A stretch of 64,000 nt of DNA from Streptomyces sp. DH5. Lineage in GTDB: Bacteria > Actinomycetota > Actinomycetes > Streptomycetales > Streptomycetaceae. Each line of letters begins with the position of its first letter. Positions within the stretch are counted from its first letter, which is position 1. Of the stretch, positions 16,871 to 26,800 are shown one piece after another. Where the stretch lies: NCBI RefSeq assembly GCF_020873915.1, contig NZ_JAHWGP010000004.1, positions 1 to 64,000 of the forward strand, in the 5' to 3' direction. The notes beneath the pieces are model-generated. The model was given only the letters and a program-made list of their open reading frames with translations. It was not told the DNA's origin and made no database searches. The translations under genes were made by a program, and so were the position numbers.

Positions 16871-18733
16871 TCAGCCTGCCAAGACCTGCTGGAAGAACCC
16901 CACGGAGGGGTCGTCCGGAGTGCCGACCAGCAGTGCGCGGTCCAGCAGGATGTTGTTGTGCTCGCAGCTCGTCTCCGGGAGCATCACGCAGGTGTGACAG
17001 GCAGCGAGATTGGTGCCGGTGGCGGACACCTCGGTCTCCATGCAGAGCGGGTCGGAGGAACACCACTCGGCCCGGCGGATGGCCGAACGCACCGTGCGGT
17101 CAAGAAGCTCCGGTTCGCCCTGGGCGACGAGACCGCCGAGGCTGCCCGCCGAGTCGCTCGTCGCCGTGTAGATGAGTATTCCGGCCATGTCGTCGGCGGC
17201 GTACAGGCGCTCGCGCAGGGACGCTGCCGGGTACCCCGCGTCCAGGCTCCACTCGTTGACGAGGACGTGGGCCAAGGTGTGCAGCAGCACCATCCGGGGG
17301 GTCGCCGGAGACGGGACGGCCCGGCTCGGATCGTCGGCCCGCTGATCCAGCACCCGCTGGTGGGCAGTCCGCATCCGCTCGATCCGGGCCGTCACCGCGA
17401 TCGTCTTCTCCCAGGTGCCCAGCCGGTTCTCGTCCAGGCGGAGGAAGACTCCCTCACCACGAACCTCCATGGCCGGAAGCCAGCGCAGGGGGTCCTGGGA
17501 GAGCGGCATCTCCTTCGCGTCGGTCGTCGAGTCGGCGTCGACGAGCCGGGTGAACGCCTTGAGTGCACGCACCTCGCGGAGCTTCTTGACCAGCATCGGG
17601 CCGGTGACGCCGAGCGGATCGAGCACGTTCCGGTCGCCCAACGGCGTCTCGCAGACGAACTGCTCGTCGCGGGAGTGCTCGCTCTCGTCGTTGCCGGAGC
17701 GCAGACGCTCGTACTCCTTGTTGCGCAGGGCACGGTAGCGATGGTCGAAGGTGGCGGGTTCCCCGTCCGAGGGATCCTCCTCGCGTTCCGCGGCGAGCAG
17801 CGTCATCACCTCGTCCAGGGAGAGGGGCCACGCTCCCTCGGTGAAGACGGCATCGAGATAGATCTCCACGGCCTCACGGGTCTCGTACTTCCTGAGCTTC
17901 TCCCAGTGGCCGGCCAGCGGATCCTCACGTCTGTTGCTCCACGGCGGGATGGACAGCGCCGACTTCAGTACCGGTTGCCACACCGACGAGGAACCGCGCT
18001 GGAGCGTCCGCAGGGGCAGTCCGCACTCCTGTTCCGGAGCGGAGGTACCGAGCCACGGTCGGTGGCCCCGGCACTTCAATCCCAGGTCCTTGAGCGCGTT
18101 CCTGCGGAAGGAGCCCTCCATCGACACCTCGGGCGCCCGCCCGCAGGTACAGGAGACGAGGATGGAGCGGAGCGAGGAGGTACGTCCGGAGGTGCGCAGC
18201 CTGAGCTTCCCCTCGCACTTCCCGACGGCCGTGGAACCACGGTCGGACGAACGGTGCACCCACTGCCAGTACGGGAACTCACCGAGGTGCCCGGCCTCGC
18301 AGGCGACCACGAAGCGGGAGGGAACGAGGTCCACCTCGCAGGTGCCGCAGACACTGCGACCGGCGGGCGGGTTGAAGTCGCGATGGTGCTGCAGCTCGTT
18401 GCACTCGGGGCACGAGTGCATCAAGGGGAAGCGACGGACCCGGAGTCCGTCCTTGCTGGTGTCGTCGGAGGCCGGTGGCAGCCGGAAATGGTCGACATCG
18501 AGAAGCCTGGCCAGGCGTCGTTCGTAGATCTTCGGGGACTCGGCGGAACGCCAGCTCCGTTCGGCCTCGTCCAGGCCCGAGACGACGAAGGACTCGTGGT
18601 CGACGGCGATGAGCGAGCCGACGCCGTACGTGGTGATCGCCTGGGCACGGCGGATCTCACCGCGTCGCGGAAAGGAATGGGCGGGCGTGGCGCCGTTCGC
18701 TCCGGGCCGGCGGCGACGAGGGGGCGGGGTCAT
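16871..18733 (-). CDS. drmB: DrmB-like protein (DUF1998), DISARM component
   Basis: A 620-residue protein matching DrmB, the DUF1998 partner of the DrmA helicase in DISARM. The N-terminal segment RRGEIRRAQAITTYGVGSLIAV is characteristic. A zinc-ribbon-like set (CPECNELQHH, then CGTCEVDL) lies near residues 105-135. The C-terminal DUF1998 region contains LHTLAHVLVNEWSLDAGYPAASLRERLY, AGILIYTATSDSAGSLGGLV and the Cys-rich CSSDPLC and CHTCVMLPETSC. Known DrmA-DrmB complexes bind DNA ends and engage incoming phage DNA. The start overlaps the drmA stop in ATGA. It is the last gene of the leftward operon; no DrmC gene follows. Confidence 0.88.
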   Translation of the reverse strand: MTPPPRRRRPGANGATPAHSFPRRGEIRRAQAITTYGVGSLIAVDHESFVVSGLDEAERSWRSAESPKIYERRLARLLDVDHFRLPPASDDTSKDGLRVRRFPLMHSCPECNELQHHRDFNPPAGRSVCGTCEVDLVPSRFVVACEAGHLGEFPYWQWVHRSSDRGSTAVGKCEGKLRLRTSGRTSSLRSILVSCTCGRAPEVSMEGSFRRNALKDLGLKCRGHRPWLGTSAPEQECGLPLRTLQRGSSSVWQPVLKSALSIPPWSNRREDPLAGHWEKLRKYETREAVEIYLDAVFTEGAWPLSLDEVMTLLAAEREEDPSDGEPATFDHRYRALRNKEYERLRSGNDESEHSRDEQFVCETPLGDRNVLDPLGVTGPMLVKKLREVRALKAFTRLVDADSTTDAKEMPLSQDPLRWLPAMEVRGEGVFLRLDENRLGTWEKTIAVTARIERMRTAHQRVLDQRADDPSRAVPSPATPRMVLLHTLAHVLVNEWSLDAGYPAASLRERLYAADDMAGILIYTATSDSAGSLGGLVAQGEPELLDRTVRSAIRRAEWCSSDPLCMETEVSATGTNLAACHTCVMLPETSCEHNNILLDRALLVGTPDDPSVGFFQQVLAG

Positions 18734-21700
18734 CGTGTTCCCTCCATGAACAGGGCGGACTCGGCGTCGACGTCGCGCAGGCTCCACAGCGTGGGCCACG
18801 CCTCGGCGCCCTCGGACTCGTCGTCGAACGCCTTCAGGAGTGAGGGGGCGCGATCACCCCGCTTCGGTTCGAAGAGCAGACGATTGTGGGTGCTGGCTTC
18901 GTCGCGCCACCACTCGACGAACTCTTCGAAATCGTCGGAGACGGCCTCGGCCTCCGCTTTGGTGACGGCGCGTACGCGCTCCATCAACAAGGGTTTGACG
19001 CGGTCCTGAAGGACGTCCACGTAGGACTCGACGTCGCCGGCGCCCTCGTTGGGCCGCGCGGCCGGGATCAGGATGCGCGCGAGGGCGACGATCACCGCGT
19101 GCAGGCCCCGCTCGCGGGCGCGGGCGGAGAACGGTGTCACGGAGGTGGACTCGACCTCGCGGTAGAGGGCGGAGTGGAAGTGCTGGAAGCTCTCGTAGTG
19201 GGAGCGGTCCCGAGCCCGAGTGGAGTTGAGCATGACCGTGACCAGACCGGGGTGGGCGCGGCCGACCCGGCTGGTGGCCTGGATGTACTCGGCGGTCGTC
19301 TGCGGCTGACCCATCACGGCCATCAGCCCCAACCGGTCCACGTCGACGCCCACCGCGATCATGTTGGTGGCGAGCAGGACGTCCACGGTGTCCTCGTCGG
19401 GGAGCCGCTTCTCGATGCCCTTGAGCCGAGTGGGGATCTCGCTCGCGTCGATCCGGCTCGTCAGCTCCGAGTAGTTGGCGACCGAGCGCACGGGGACGCC
19501 CTCACGTTCCGCCAGCAGCTCCAGGTAGGCCACCACGTCGTCGTGGACCTGGAGTTCGGCCGCGGAGAGCAGCCGCAGGCTGTTGAAGTAGCCGACGAGG
19601 CTCCAGTACGCGTCGCGCACCTCGTCCTTGGTCTCCGCCTGCATGGCCCGGTGCAGCAAGGTGGCGTACGTGCGGATGAGCAGGGTGGACTGGCTGGTGC
19701 CGGGGGCAAGAAGGCCGACATAGCGGCGACTCGCCTTGTCCTCACGCGGTGTCTCCACCGCGAACCACGAGTCACGGGAGTCCAGACCGGCGGGCGGGAA
19801 CTGCCGGACCTCGCGCGCGAAGAGGTGGCGGCCCTGGTCGGCGGCGCGACGGATGGTCGCCGTGGAGGCGATCACCTTGGGGCAGCCGGCCAACGCGTCC
19901 ACGGCGGTCTCGTAGAGGCCGGTGAGGGTTCCCAACGGACCCGAGATCAGATGGAGCTCGTCCTGGACGATGAGCTCCGGAGGAGGCGTGCCGTCGTCGG
20001 GGTCGTCGCGGTTGAAGAGCGCGGAGGTCGCCGGGCGCCACGGCATGGAGGCGAACTTGTCGACGGTGGCGATCACCAGCGTCGGGCGTGCGTCGTACAC
20101 CGCCTCGTCGATCAGGTGAACGGGGAGGCCGTCGGCGAAGTCGCAGTCCGTGCCGGGGCAGCGGACGTACATCCGCTTGGCGTCCTCGTCGGCCTCGTAG
20201 TCCCGGGCGTCGAGGCGCGTTCCGCACCAGGGACAGGCGTGCAACTGGACGGGGTTCTCGGTGGCGAGCCGCTTGTCCAGGTTGGCGCGCAGCTCGTCGA
20301 GCTTGGCGCCCGCCTCGGCCAGCGTGTTGGGGGTGGCCGAGCGGCCCACCCACATGCCGACGGAGAATTCCTCCCGACCCAGCTCGGGTGTCCGGCGCCG
20401 CATGTTCTCCATGGCGCAGAGCAGGATCGCCGCGCGTTCGAACTGCTGAAGCGTGAGCAGCCGCAGCGTGTAGCGCATGATCACGGTGACCCCGCCGCCG
20501 TCCGTGCCCTTGCGAATGCGGCGCAGGAAGGACGTGAGGGCGATCAGTCCCAGGTAGGCCTCCGTCTTGCCACCACCGGTGGGGAACCAGAGCAGGTCGG
20601 AGATCTTCCGGTCGTCGTGCTCGGGGTCGTCGATGCCCGCCAGGCAGAGCAGCACGAAGGCGATCTGGAAGGGGCGCCACTTGCCGGCGGCCGGATCGGG
20701 GGCGTCGACGCGTCCGCCCTTCACCCAGGCGCTGCGGGCGCGCTGGTCGGCCATGGCACGATTGGCGAGCCGGAATGCCTTCATCAGGTCCGGCTTCTCG
20801 CGCAGCAACTCGATGCCTTCGCGGATCCGGCCGAGCGCCTCGCGACAGGCCTCCACCTGGACCCGCGCGGGGTCCCCGTGGGTGTCACCGGCCAGAGCGT
20901 CTGCCTCGTCCTGCTTTCGGGCGATCCAGTGCTCGTATCCCGTGGCGAGCCCTTCCAGGGCGGCCAGCACCTTCGCGTCGGGCTTCTCGGCCAACCCCAG
21001 CATGGACAGCGTCGAGTCGTCGATATCCGGATTGGAGTCGGTGAGCAGTACCTCCACGCTGGGCACGAAGTCGCTGCGCACTTCGGGGACGCCGGCCTTC
21101 TCCGTGTCGGTCACGCCGATCGGTGAGGGGTTCCAGTCCCACGTGGCGGCGCAGCCGTGCCCGACGGCGAAGGTCGGGGCGTGCCGGTGCAGCAGCCGAC
21201 TGGTGGCGATCTCCGGGTCGTGGGCGGCGGAGGGGGCGGGGCGTTCGACGAAGGCGGTGGAGCCGTTGGCGGCCCGGACCGTCAGGCCGCACTGGAACAG
21301 GGAGAAGGCGTCCTGGAGATCCCACTCGCCGACCTTCTGGGTGTTGATCAGCGTGACGGTGATCGTGATCGTGCCGGTGGTCGGGTCGGGACGCCGGACG
21401 ATGACGTGCAACGCGACCTTGCCGGGGATGAGTTCGATGGGTTCGGCGGGAGCGGGCGCCCTCACGGCGATGGACCGGTCCGGGATCTCCAGCACCTTGC
21501 GCCGCCACCGTTCCCGCTGTTCGGAGGTGGTACGGGCCTCGGCCCTGCGGGCCTCGACGGGCTTGCCCTCGGCGTCGGTGGGCTCGTAGACCGCCGCACT
21601 GGCCGAGACCACGATCGTGTCGCTTATGGTCGGATCGACCGCGAAGGTGAGCCCCATGGTCGAGGGGCGTCTGTCCCCGGAGCCGGTGATCTCCTGCGCC

Positions 21701-21975
21701 GGTCCGGACTCCTCGACGTCCTCACGCGTGAGCACGGGCGGGACGTCCAGGCCGTCCTGTTCGGCGGCGATCTCGGCCTTCCGCTCCTTGGATGCCCTCG
21801 GATACAGCACACCGGTCAGGTAGCGGTCGATCGGCGCGTCCTGGGTGAGGACCTCGCCCCGGTCCTCCGGCGCGGCGTCCTCGGCGGGGCCGAAGAGTTC
21901 GCGGCGGAGCCCCACGAGCAGTTCCTCGTCCCGCACCCGGTAGTGCTCGGAGTGCCGGCCTGCCACGTGCGTCAT
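18730..21975 (-). CDS. drmA: DrmA-like SF2 helicase, DISARM component
   Basis: A 1081-residue helicase with the features of DrmA. It has an N-terminal about 440-residue accessory region, then Walker A FPTGGGKTEAYLGL (464-477), VIMRYTLRLLTLQQFERA (motif Ia region) and a four-Cys zinc knuckle (CPWC about 581, CPGTDC about 606). The DELH box is in QDELHLISGPLGT (about 671), motif III is ASTATIRRA, and motifs V-VI lie in TNMIAVGVDVDRLGLM with QATSRVGRAHPG. The SHYESFQHFHSALYREVESTSVTPF segment is typical of DrmA. It is expected to translocate on DNA with DrmB. It is translationally coupled on both sides by 4-nt overlaps. Confidence 0.9.
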   Translation of the reverse strand: MTHVAGRHSEHYRVRDEELLVGLRRELFGPAEDAAPEDRGEVLTQDAPIDRYLTGVLYPRASKERKAEIAAEQDGLDVPPVLTREDVEESGPAQEITGSGDRRPSTMGLTFAVDPTISDTIVVSASAAVYEPTDAEGKPVEARRAEARTTSEQRERWRRKVLEIPDRSIAVRAPAPAEPIELIPGKVALHVIVRRPDPTTGTITITVTLINTQKVGEWDLQDAFSLFQCGLTVRAANGSTAFVERPAPSAAHDPEIATSRLLHRHAPTFAVGHGCAATWDWNPSPIGVTDTEKAGVPEVRSDFVPSVEVLLTDSNPDIDDSTLSMLGLAEKPDAKVLAALEGLATGYEHWIARKQDEADALAGDTHGDPARVQVEACREALGRIREGIELLREKPDLMKAFRLANRAMADQRARSAWVKGGRVDAPDPAAGKWRPFQIAFVLLCLAGIDDPEHDDRKISDLLWFPTGGGKTEAYLGLIALTSFLRRIRKGTDGGGVTVIMRYTLRLLTLQQFERAAILLCAMENMRRRTPELGREEFSVGMWVGRSATPNTLAEAGAKLDELRANLDKRLATENPVQLHACPWCGTRLDARDYEADEDAKRMYVRCPGTDCDFADGLPVHLIDEAVYDARPTLVIATVDKFASMPWRPATSALFNRDDPDDGTPPPELIVQDELHLISGPLGTLTGLYETAVDALAGCPKVIASTATIRRAADQGRHLFAREVRQFPPAGLDSRDSWFAVETPREDKASRRYVGLLAPGTSQSTLLIRTYATLLHRAMQAETKDEVRDAYWSLVGYFNSLRLLSAAELQVHDDVVAYLELLAEREGVPVRSVANYSELTSRIDASEIPTRLKGIEKRLPDEDTVDVLLATNMIAVGVDVDRLGLMAVMGQPQTTAEYIQATSRVGRAHPGLVTVMLNSTRARDRSHYESFQHFHSALYREVESTSVTPFSARARERGLHAVIVALARILIPAARPNEGAGDVESYVDVLQDRVKPLLMERVRAVTKAEAEAVSDDFEEFVEWWRDEASTHNRLLFEPKRGDRAPSLLKAFDDESEGAEAWPTLWSLRDVDAESALFMEGTR

Positions 21976-23876
21976 GCTCGCTGCTCCTCGTTGTCGTCGG
22001 CTCTGCGGAACCGGCCGACGCCGGTGATCCGCGGGACGGTCCAGACACCGCGCTCACCGAGTCCGGCGTTGGCGCCGGCGGCGGTGCTGCCCGTCACGGT
22101 CTCCAGGGTGTCGATCCACAGGTCGTGGATCTCGTCGGGCCACCAGGGGTCCCAGGAACGGTTCACTTTCTGCACCTGGAAGAGTGCCTCACGGAACCCT
22201 TGGGAGGCCTCGCCGATCTCCCGCCCGTCGTGCAGCAGGGCGTACGGCGGGCTCTGTGTCTCTCCCATCGGCAGGTCATGGCGCCGGCGCAGCACCACCT
22301 TCTGGCCGGGGCGGACCCGTGCCAGGAGGTACGCCTGGGTGGCGACGGCGTCCGTCTCGTGACCGGGAGGGTTGTCCCGGCACACGTCGCCCGCTTCGGC
22401 GACGATCCCGTACCTGTCGTAGGACCGCCACGATCCGATGTAGCGGCGGCCGTCGCGTCGATGTCCGACCCTCCTGAAGAGGGGAAGCTCGGGGCGGGGG
22501 GTGTGGTACAGGTCCTGGCGGACGCGCGTCATCGCCACGTACAGGGCCCGAGCCTCGGCGGGGAGGTCGAGTTCGTCTCCGTATCGCTTGTGCAGCTCCG
22601 CGACGGTCGGCGGGGTGGGGACGATCACCCGGTCGAACTCCAGGCCCTTGGCGCGGTGCACGGTCGAGACGACGATTCGGGCGGTCTCCGGGTCGGCGGC
22701 CTCGTCGGGAAATCTGCCGTCGGCGACCGCGCGGCGCAGCCGGTCCAGATCGAGCACACCGCGTCCGGGCCCGCGTGCGACCCGACGCAGCACTGTCCAC
22801 AGGGCGTCGGTGTTCGGCTCGTACGGCAGAGGAATCCCCGCGAGGAGGGAGTGGAACCGGTCCTCGGTCAGGCCGGTCGCCTCCGTACCGCGCAGCAACT
22901 CGGCCACCCAGTAGGGCACCGGACGCTCTTCGAGCGGGCGTCGCAGCCGGTGCTCGATTCCGTGCGTGTGCAGCAGGCCGGAGACGACGAGGGCCTCCTG
23001 GTTGTCGCGGGTGAGGATCGCACATGTGTCGGTCAGGTCTCGTAGACCGCTCAGGGTGAACTCGTCGCCGAGGTCGCCCACCGCGTTCACCGGGTCCAGG
23101 AGGAGGTCGCGCAGTTCGTCGTAGAACGTCGCCGCGTCGTCCGGGTCGGTGAGCTGTTGGAGAAGAGGGCCGTGCGCCAGCGCGACTCTGGCCTCGTCGG
23201 TATCGGCTCGGAAGTTCCGGGTGAGGCGCAGCTCCACCAGGTCGTCGGGGTACGAGCAGCGCAACCAGTCGAAGAACCTGCCGGTCTCGTCGGCGCGCTC
23301 GCGCGGGTCCGCTATTTGGAAGCCGTAGACGGACTGAGCCGCGTCCCCGACGACGGTGAAGCCGCAACTGTCCTGGTACCGGTCGAGAAGCGTCTCCACC
23401 AGCTCGCGGCGCACGCCCACCAGGTCCTGGACCTCGTCGATCACGACATGCGCGGGCGGGACGGCGTCACCCACCTCCAGTGCGCCCTTCTCGATCGCGT
23501 GGGTCGCGGCGGCGATCCGCTCGTCGAAGCCGACCGCGCCCCACTCGCCGTCCGGGTGCGCCTGGAGGAGCACCTCGTAGGCCCACGCGTCGAAGGTCCG
23601 CGCACGTACCCGTTGGGCGCGCTCCCCGTGCCGCGAGATCCGCTCACGCAGCTCACGGGCGGCGGCCCGGGAGAAGGTGAGGACCAGGATCTCGGCGGCC
23701 TCCAGGGCTTCCTCGGGGTCCTCGTGGCCGCACAGCGCGTCGAGCCGGCGCACCAGAGTGTGGGTCTTGCCTGCCCCGGCCCCCGCGGTGACCAGGACGC
23801 GTGCGCTCCACGGCTGCTCGACCACGTCCCGCTGCTCGTCGGTGAGCGGTGGACTGTCCAGGTAGACGTCGGTCAC
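21972..23876 (-). CDS. UvrD/Rep-like SF1A helicase
   Basis: A 634-residue superfamily 1A DNA helicase. Motifs in order: LTDEQRDVVEQPWSARVLVTAGAGAGKTHTLVRR (Q motif and Walker A), ILVLTFSRAAARELRERI (Ia), HVVIDEVQDLVGVRRELVETLL (Walker B, DEVQ), VVGDAAQSVYGFQ (III), LTRNFRADT (IV), VVSTVHRAKGLEFDRVIVP (V) and LYVAMTRVRQDL (VI). The last about 130 residues are specific to this protein and may bind partners. A UvrD-type helicase is not part of published DISARM class 1 or 2, but here it is fused by 4-nt overlaps between drmA and the GHKL-helicase, so co-function is likely. Confidence 0.88.
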   Translation of the reverse strand: MTDVYLDSPPLTDEQRDVVEQPWSARVLVTAGAGAGKTHTLVRRLDALCGHEDPEEALEAAEILVLTFSRAAARELRERISRHGERAQRVRARTFDAWAYEVLLQAHPDGEWGAVGFDERIAAATHAIEKGALEVGDAVPPAHVVIDEVQDLVGVRRELVETLLDRYQDSCGFTVVGDAAQSVYGFQIADPRERADETGRFFDWLRCSYPDDLVELRLTRNFRADTDEARVALAHGPLLQQLTDPDDAATFYDELRDLLLDPVNAVGDLGDEFTLSGLRDLTDTCAILTRDNQEALVVSGLLHTHGIEHRLRRPLEERPVPYWVAELLRGTEATGLTEDRFHSLLAGIPLPYEPNTDALWTVLRRVARGPGRGVLDLDRLRRAVADGRFPDEAADPETARIVVSTVHRAKGLEFDRVIVPTPPTVAELHKRYGDELDLPAEARALYVAMTRVRQDLYHTPRPELPLFRRVGHRRDGRRYIGSWRSYDRYGIVAEAGDVCRDNPPGHETDAVATQAYLLARVRPGQKVVLRRRHDLPMGETQSPPYALLHDGREIGEASQGFREALFQVQKVNRSWDPWWPDEIHDLWIDTLETVTGSTAAGANAGLGERGVWTVPRITGVGRFRRADDNEEQRA

Positions 23877-26800
23877 TTACGGCTCCAGAGGTGCTCGAAC
23901 TCGGTGAAGGCGAGCTGGGTGTCGAAGTTGGCGATGTTGTCGTCGATGTTGAGGATCAGGCAGGTGGGCTTGCCGCCGTTCCTGGGGCCGCGCAGGCCCC
24001 GCCCGATCATCTGCTGGTACACGTTGGTGCTGTACACGGGACGGGCCACCACGACGACTCGGGTGGCGGGGGCGTCGAAACCCTGGGCCAGAACACCATA
24101 GTTGGTGAGCACACGGATCCGGTTCGTACGGAAGTCCTCGATCCGCCGCCGGCGGTCCTGGTCGCTGGTGGTCGAGTCCACCGCCGCGGCGGTGACCCCA
24201 CGGTCGTTGAGCATGGCCGCCAGGTACTTGGCGTGATCCACGGAGGTGGCGAACAGCAGGGTCGGCCAGTCCTCCGGAAGATCCGCCACCGCGTCGACGA
24301 TGCGGCGACTGCGCGCATGGTCGTCGACGAGCCGCTGCTCGGCGGAGCGGGAGAGCATGGCCATGCGCTCGGAGTACGTTCTCTCGTCCTGGGTCAGTTG
24401 GATCCGGCCACCCGTGAGAGTGCGGTGCTCGACCTGGGCGAGCATCCCCCACTCCTGAAGGTCCCGGTACGGGTCACCGGACGGAAAGACACCCTCGTCC
24501 AGCCGCCGGTTGCCGAAACGAGTGATCAGGCGGCTGGTCTCGTCCTCGTTCCTGTTGCGGAACGGGGTGGCGGTGAGGCCGATCAGGTGCCGAGCGGTCT
24601 CGTACTGGGTGAGCCCCAACTGGTTCAGGATCCCGGTGTACCGCTTCGGAAGGGCGGTGTGGGCCTCGTCCACGATCACCAGCGTCGCCTGCCGCAACCA
24701 GGCGTACTGGTCGGTTCCGAGACACCGCTCCAGCTTCGCGTCCGTGGCGACCACCAGATGCGGGTTCTCGACGACGTTCCCCACTTCGCGGCTGCTCCAC
24801 AGCCGGCTGATGGTGAGCGGTCGCTCGGCGCCGACCTTGCTCCAAACGAACTTCCAGCTCTGGACGGCCTGTTCGCACAGCTCCTCGGTCTGGGCGATCC
24901 ACAGCAGCGGGCCGCCCAGATCGCCGACCCGCTTCACCCAGCGGATCACGGCCTCGGCCGTGACCCGGGTCTTGCCCGCTCCGGTCGGCAACGACAGCAT
25001 GGCGCGCTGCGGTGCCAGCCGGTCGAGGAGGGTGGTGATGTTGCGGACCAGGTCCTCCTGGTAGTCGTGGAGCCGGGGGAAGTCCCGAGGACCGTCCACC
25101 GTCTCGAAGGCCGGGAGCGCCGGAGTCCTGGAACCGGCGAAGGCCACCGGCAGCCCCAGATCCGAAACGAAGGTGACCGCGGACGACGAACCTCCGTAGG
25201 AAGCAGGAGCATCCGGGAACCTGGCCTGAATGTCGCGGGTGTAGTGCTGAAGCACACCGTCGCCGTACGCGTTGAAGGCCATTTGGGCAATCCGGTGTCC
25301 GGAGGGTTCCGTGCCGCCGGACTCCCGGAGTTCGGCCTCCATCAGCCCGTTGGGCAGCCCGGCCCGCAGGGCATCCGCGCCGATCAGTAGCTCGATCTTG
25401 GTGACGATGTCGGCGGCGTCGCGAACGGCTTTGCGGGCTGCCTTCATCACGCTGTCGCGTGCGGCGCGTTCCTGGTGCTCCAGTACCGCCCGGCAGCCGG
25501 CGGCGCCCAGCCCCAGGCCCAGCTCGCGGTCGATCAGCCGCAGCATGGGTTCGGGGTCCAAGGGGACGCGGACCTTGATCGTGCCGCCTTGGAGTACCGC
25601 GTCCAGGGGGCGGCTCTTCGTACCGTTCTCGGTCCGGGTCACCTCCTCCAACTCGGTGCAACGCTGAATCGTGGTGTTCCGGTGGTCGATGCGCAGCCGT
25701 TGACGTAGAGCGGGGAACAGATCCGTGAGAGCGACCGGATCGCCGTCCGGGACCTCGCGGGTCTCCTTGGTGATGGCGTCGGCGTAGCGCTGCATCTGCC
25801 ACTTCTCGACCATCAGCTCGGCGTCCTCGGCGCTCGCCACAAGCAGAGCGGGAAGCTGCTCCGCACGCAATGCCCGGTACTCGGTCATGCCGACCGCCAC
25901 GGTGATCTCGTCGTCGGGGCGGGTGCCCCAGGCGTCTCCGATCCGGCAGCGGGTCAGCGAGTCCTCGGGGAAGGCCGCCTCGAAGCGGGTCAGCATCACG
26001 TAGGTGTTGCCGACGAACGCGTCGTCCTCGCTTCGGAGCACCTCCGAGAGAAGTGCCTCCCAGTGGTCCGCCGGGACCTCGTCGACCGAGGTGGGCAGAC
26101 GCAGTTTGCGGGCTTTCTCCGGTGAGATGTCGGCGACCGGCAGTACGTCCCGGTAAGCGGCGAGCTGAGGCCCGACGGCTTCCGTCAGCGGCTTGATCCC
26201 CTTGGACGTGGAGACGGTCCCGTACTTCCGGAGCATCCAGCGGATCGGCGACGTGACGGCCCGACGGGTGCTCGTCTGGGCGCCGATCTGTCGCGTCCAG
26301 TTGTCCACCACGGCCTCGTCCGGAAGCGCCTTGAGGAAGGCAGCACGGGACTCCTTCGAGAGGGACCGGAAGAAGTGCAGAGGACCACCGATCGGCGCCC
26401 CCTCCACCTTCATCCTGTTGAGGGCCGGGCGGGGGGTGCCGGAGCTCAGGGTGCGCAGGTAGGACGCGTGGACGGCCTCCCGGTACTCCTCGAACCAGGC
26501 CTCCCCCTCCGGACGCATCGAGGTCGAAGGCCGCTCCCGCAGGCCGATGTCCCGGAAGAAAGCGAGGTCGTCGGAGTGGAACTTCGTGTCGACGGCGATG
26601 TTCGGTTCGCGTCCCGCGTCGACCACGGCACCCGGCAGCATGCAGTCGCGCACCGGCCGGAACCTGCCGTCCGCCGTCCGGACGCGCAACGTCTCCCGGG
26701 CGTCGGGCACATGTTGGAGGACCGTGTGGGTCAGACGACGGCCACCGGCCTGGCGGAAGAGGTCCCAGAAGCGCTCCCACTCGGCGTCCGCCCAGCCCGT

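Noticed and set aside
18886-21126. Rightward 746-residue open frame opposite drmA
   Set aside because: It lies entirely within drmA on the other strand, has no domain and no ribosome site.
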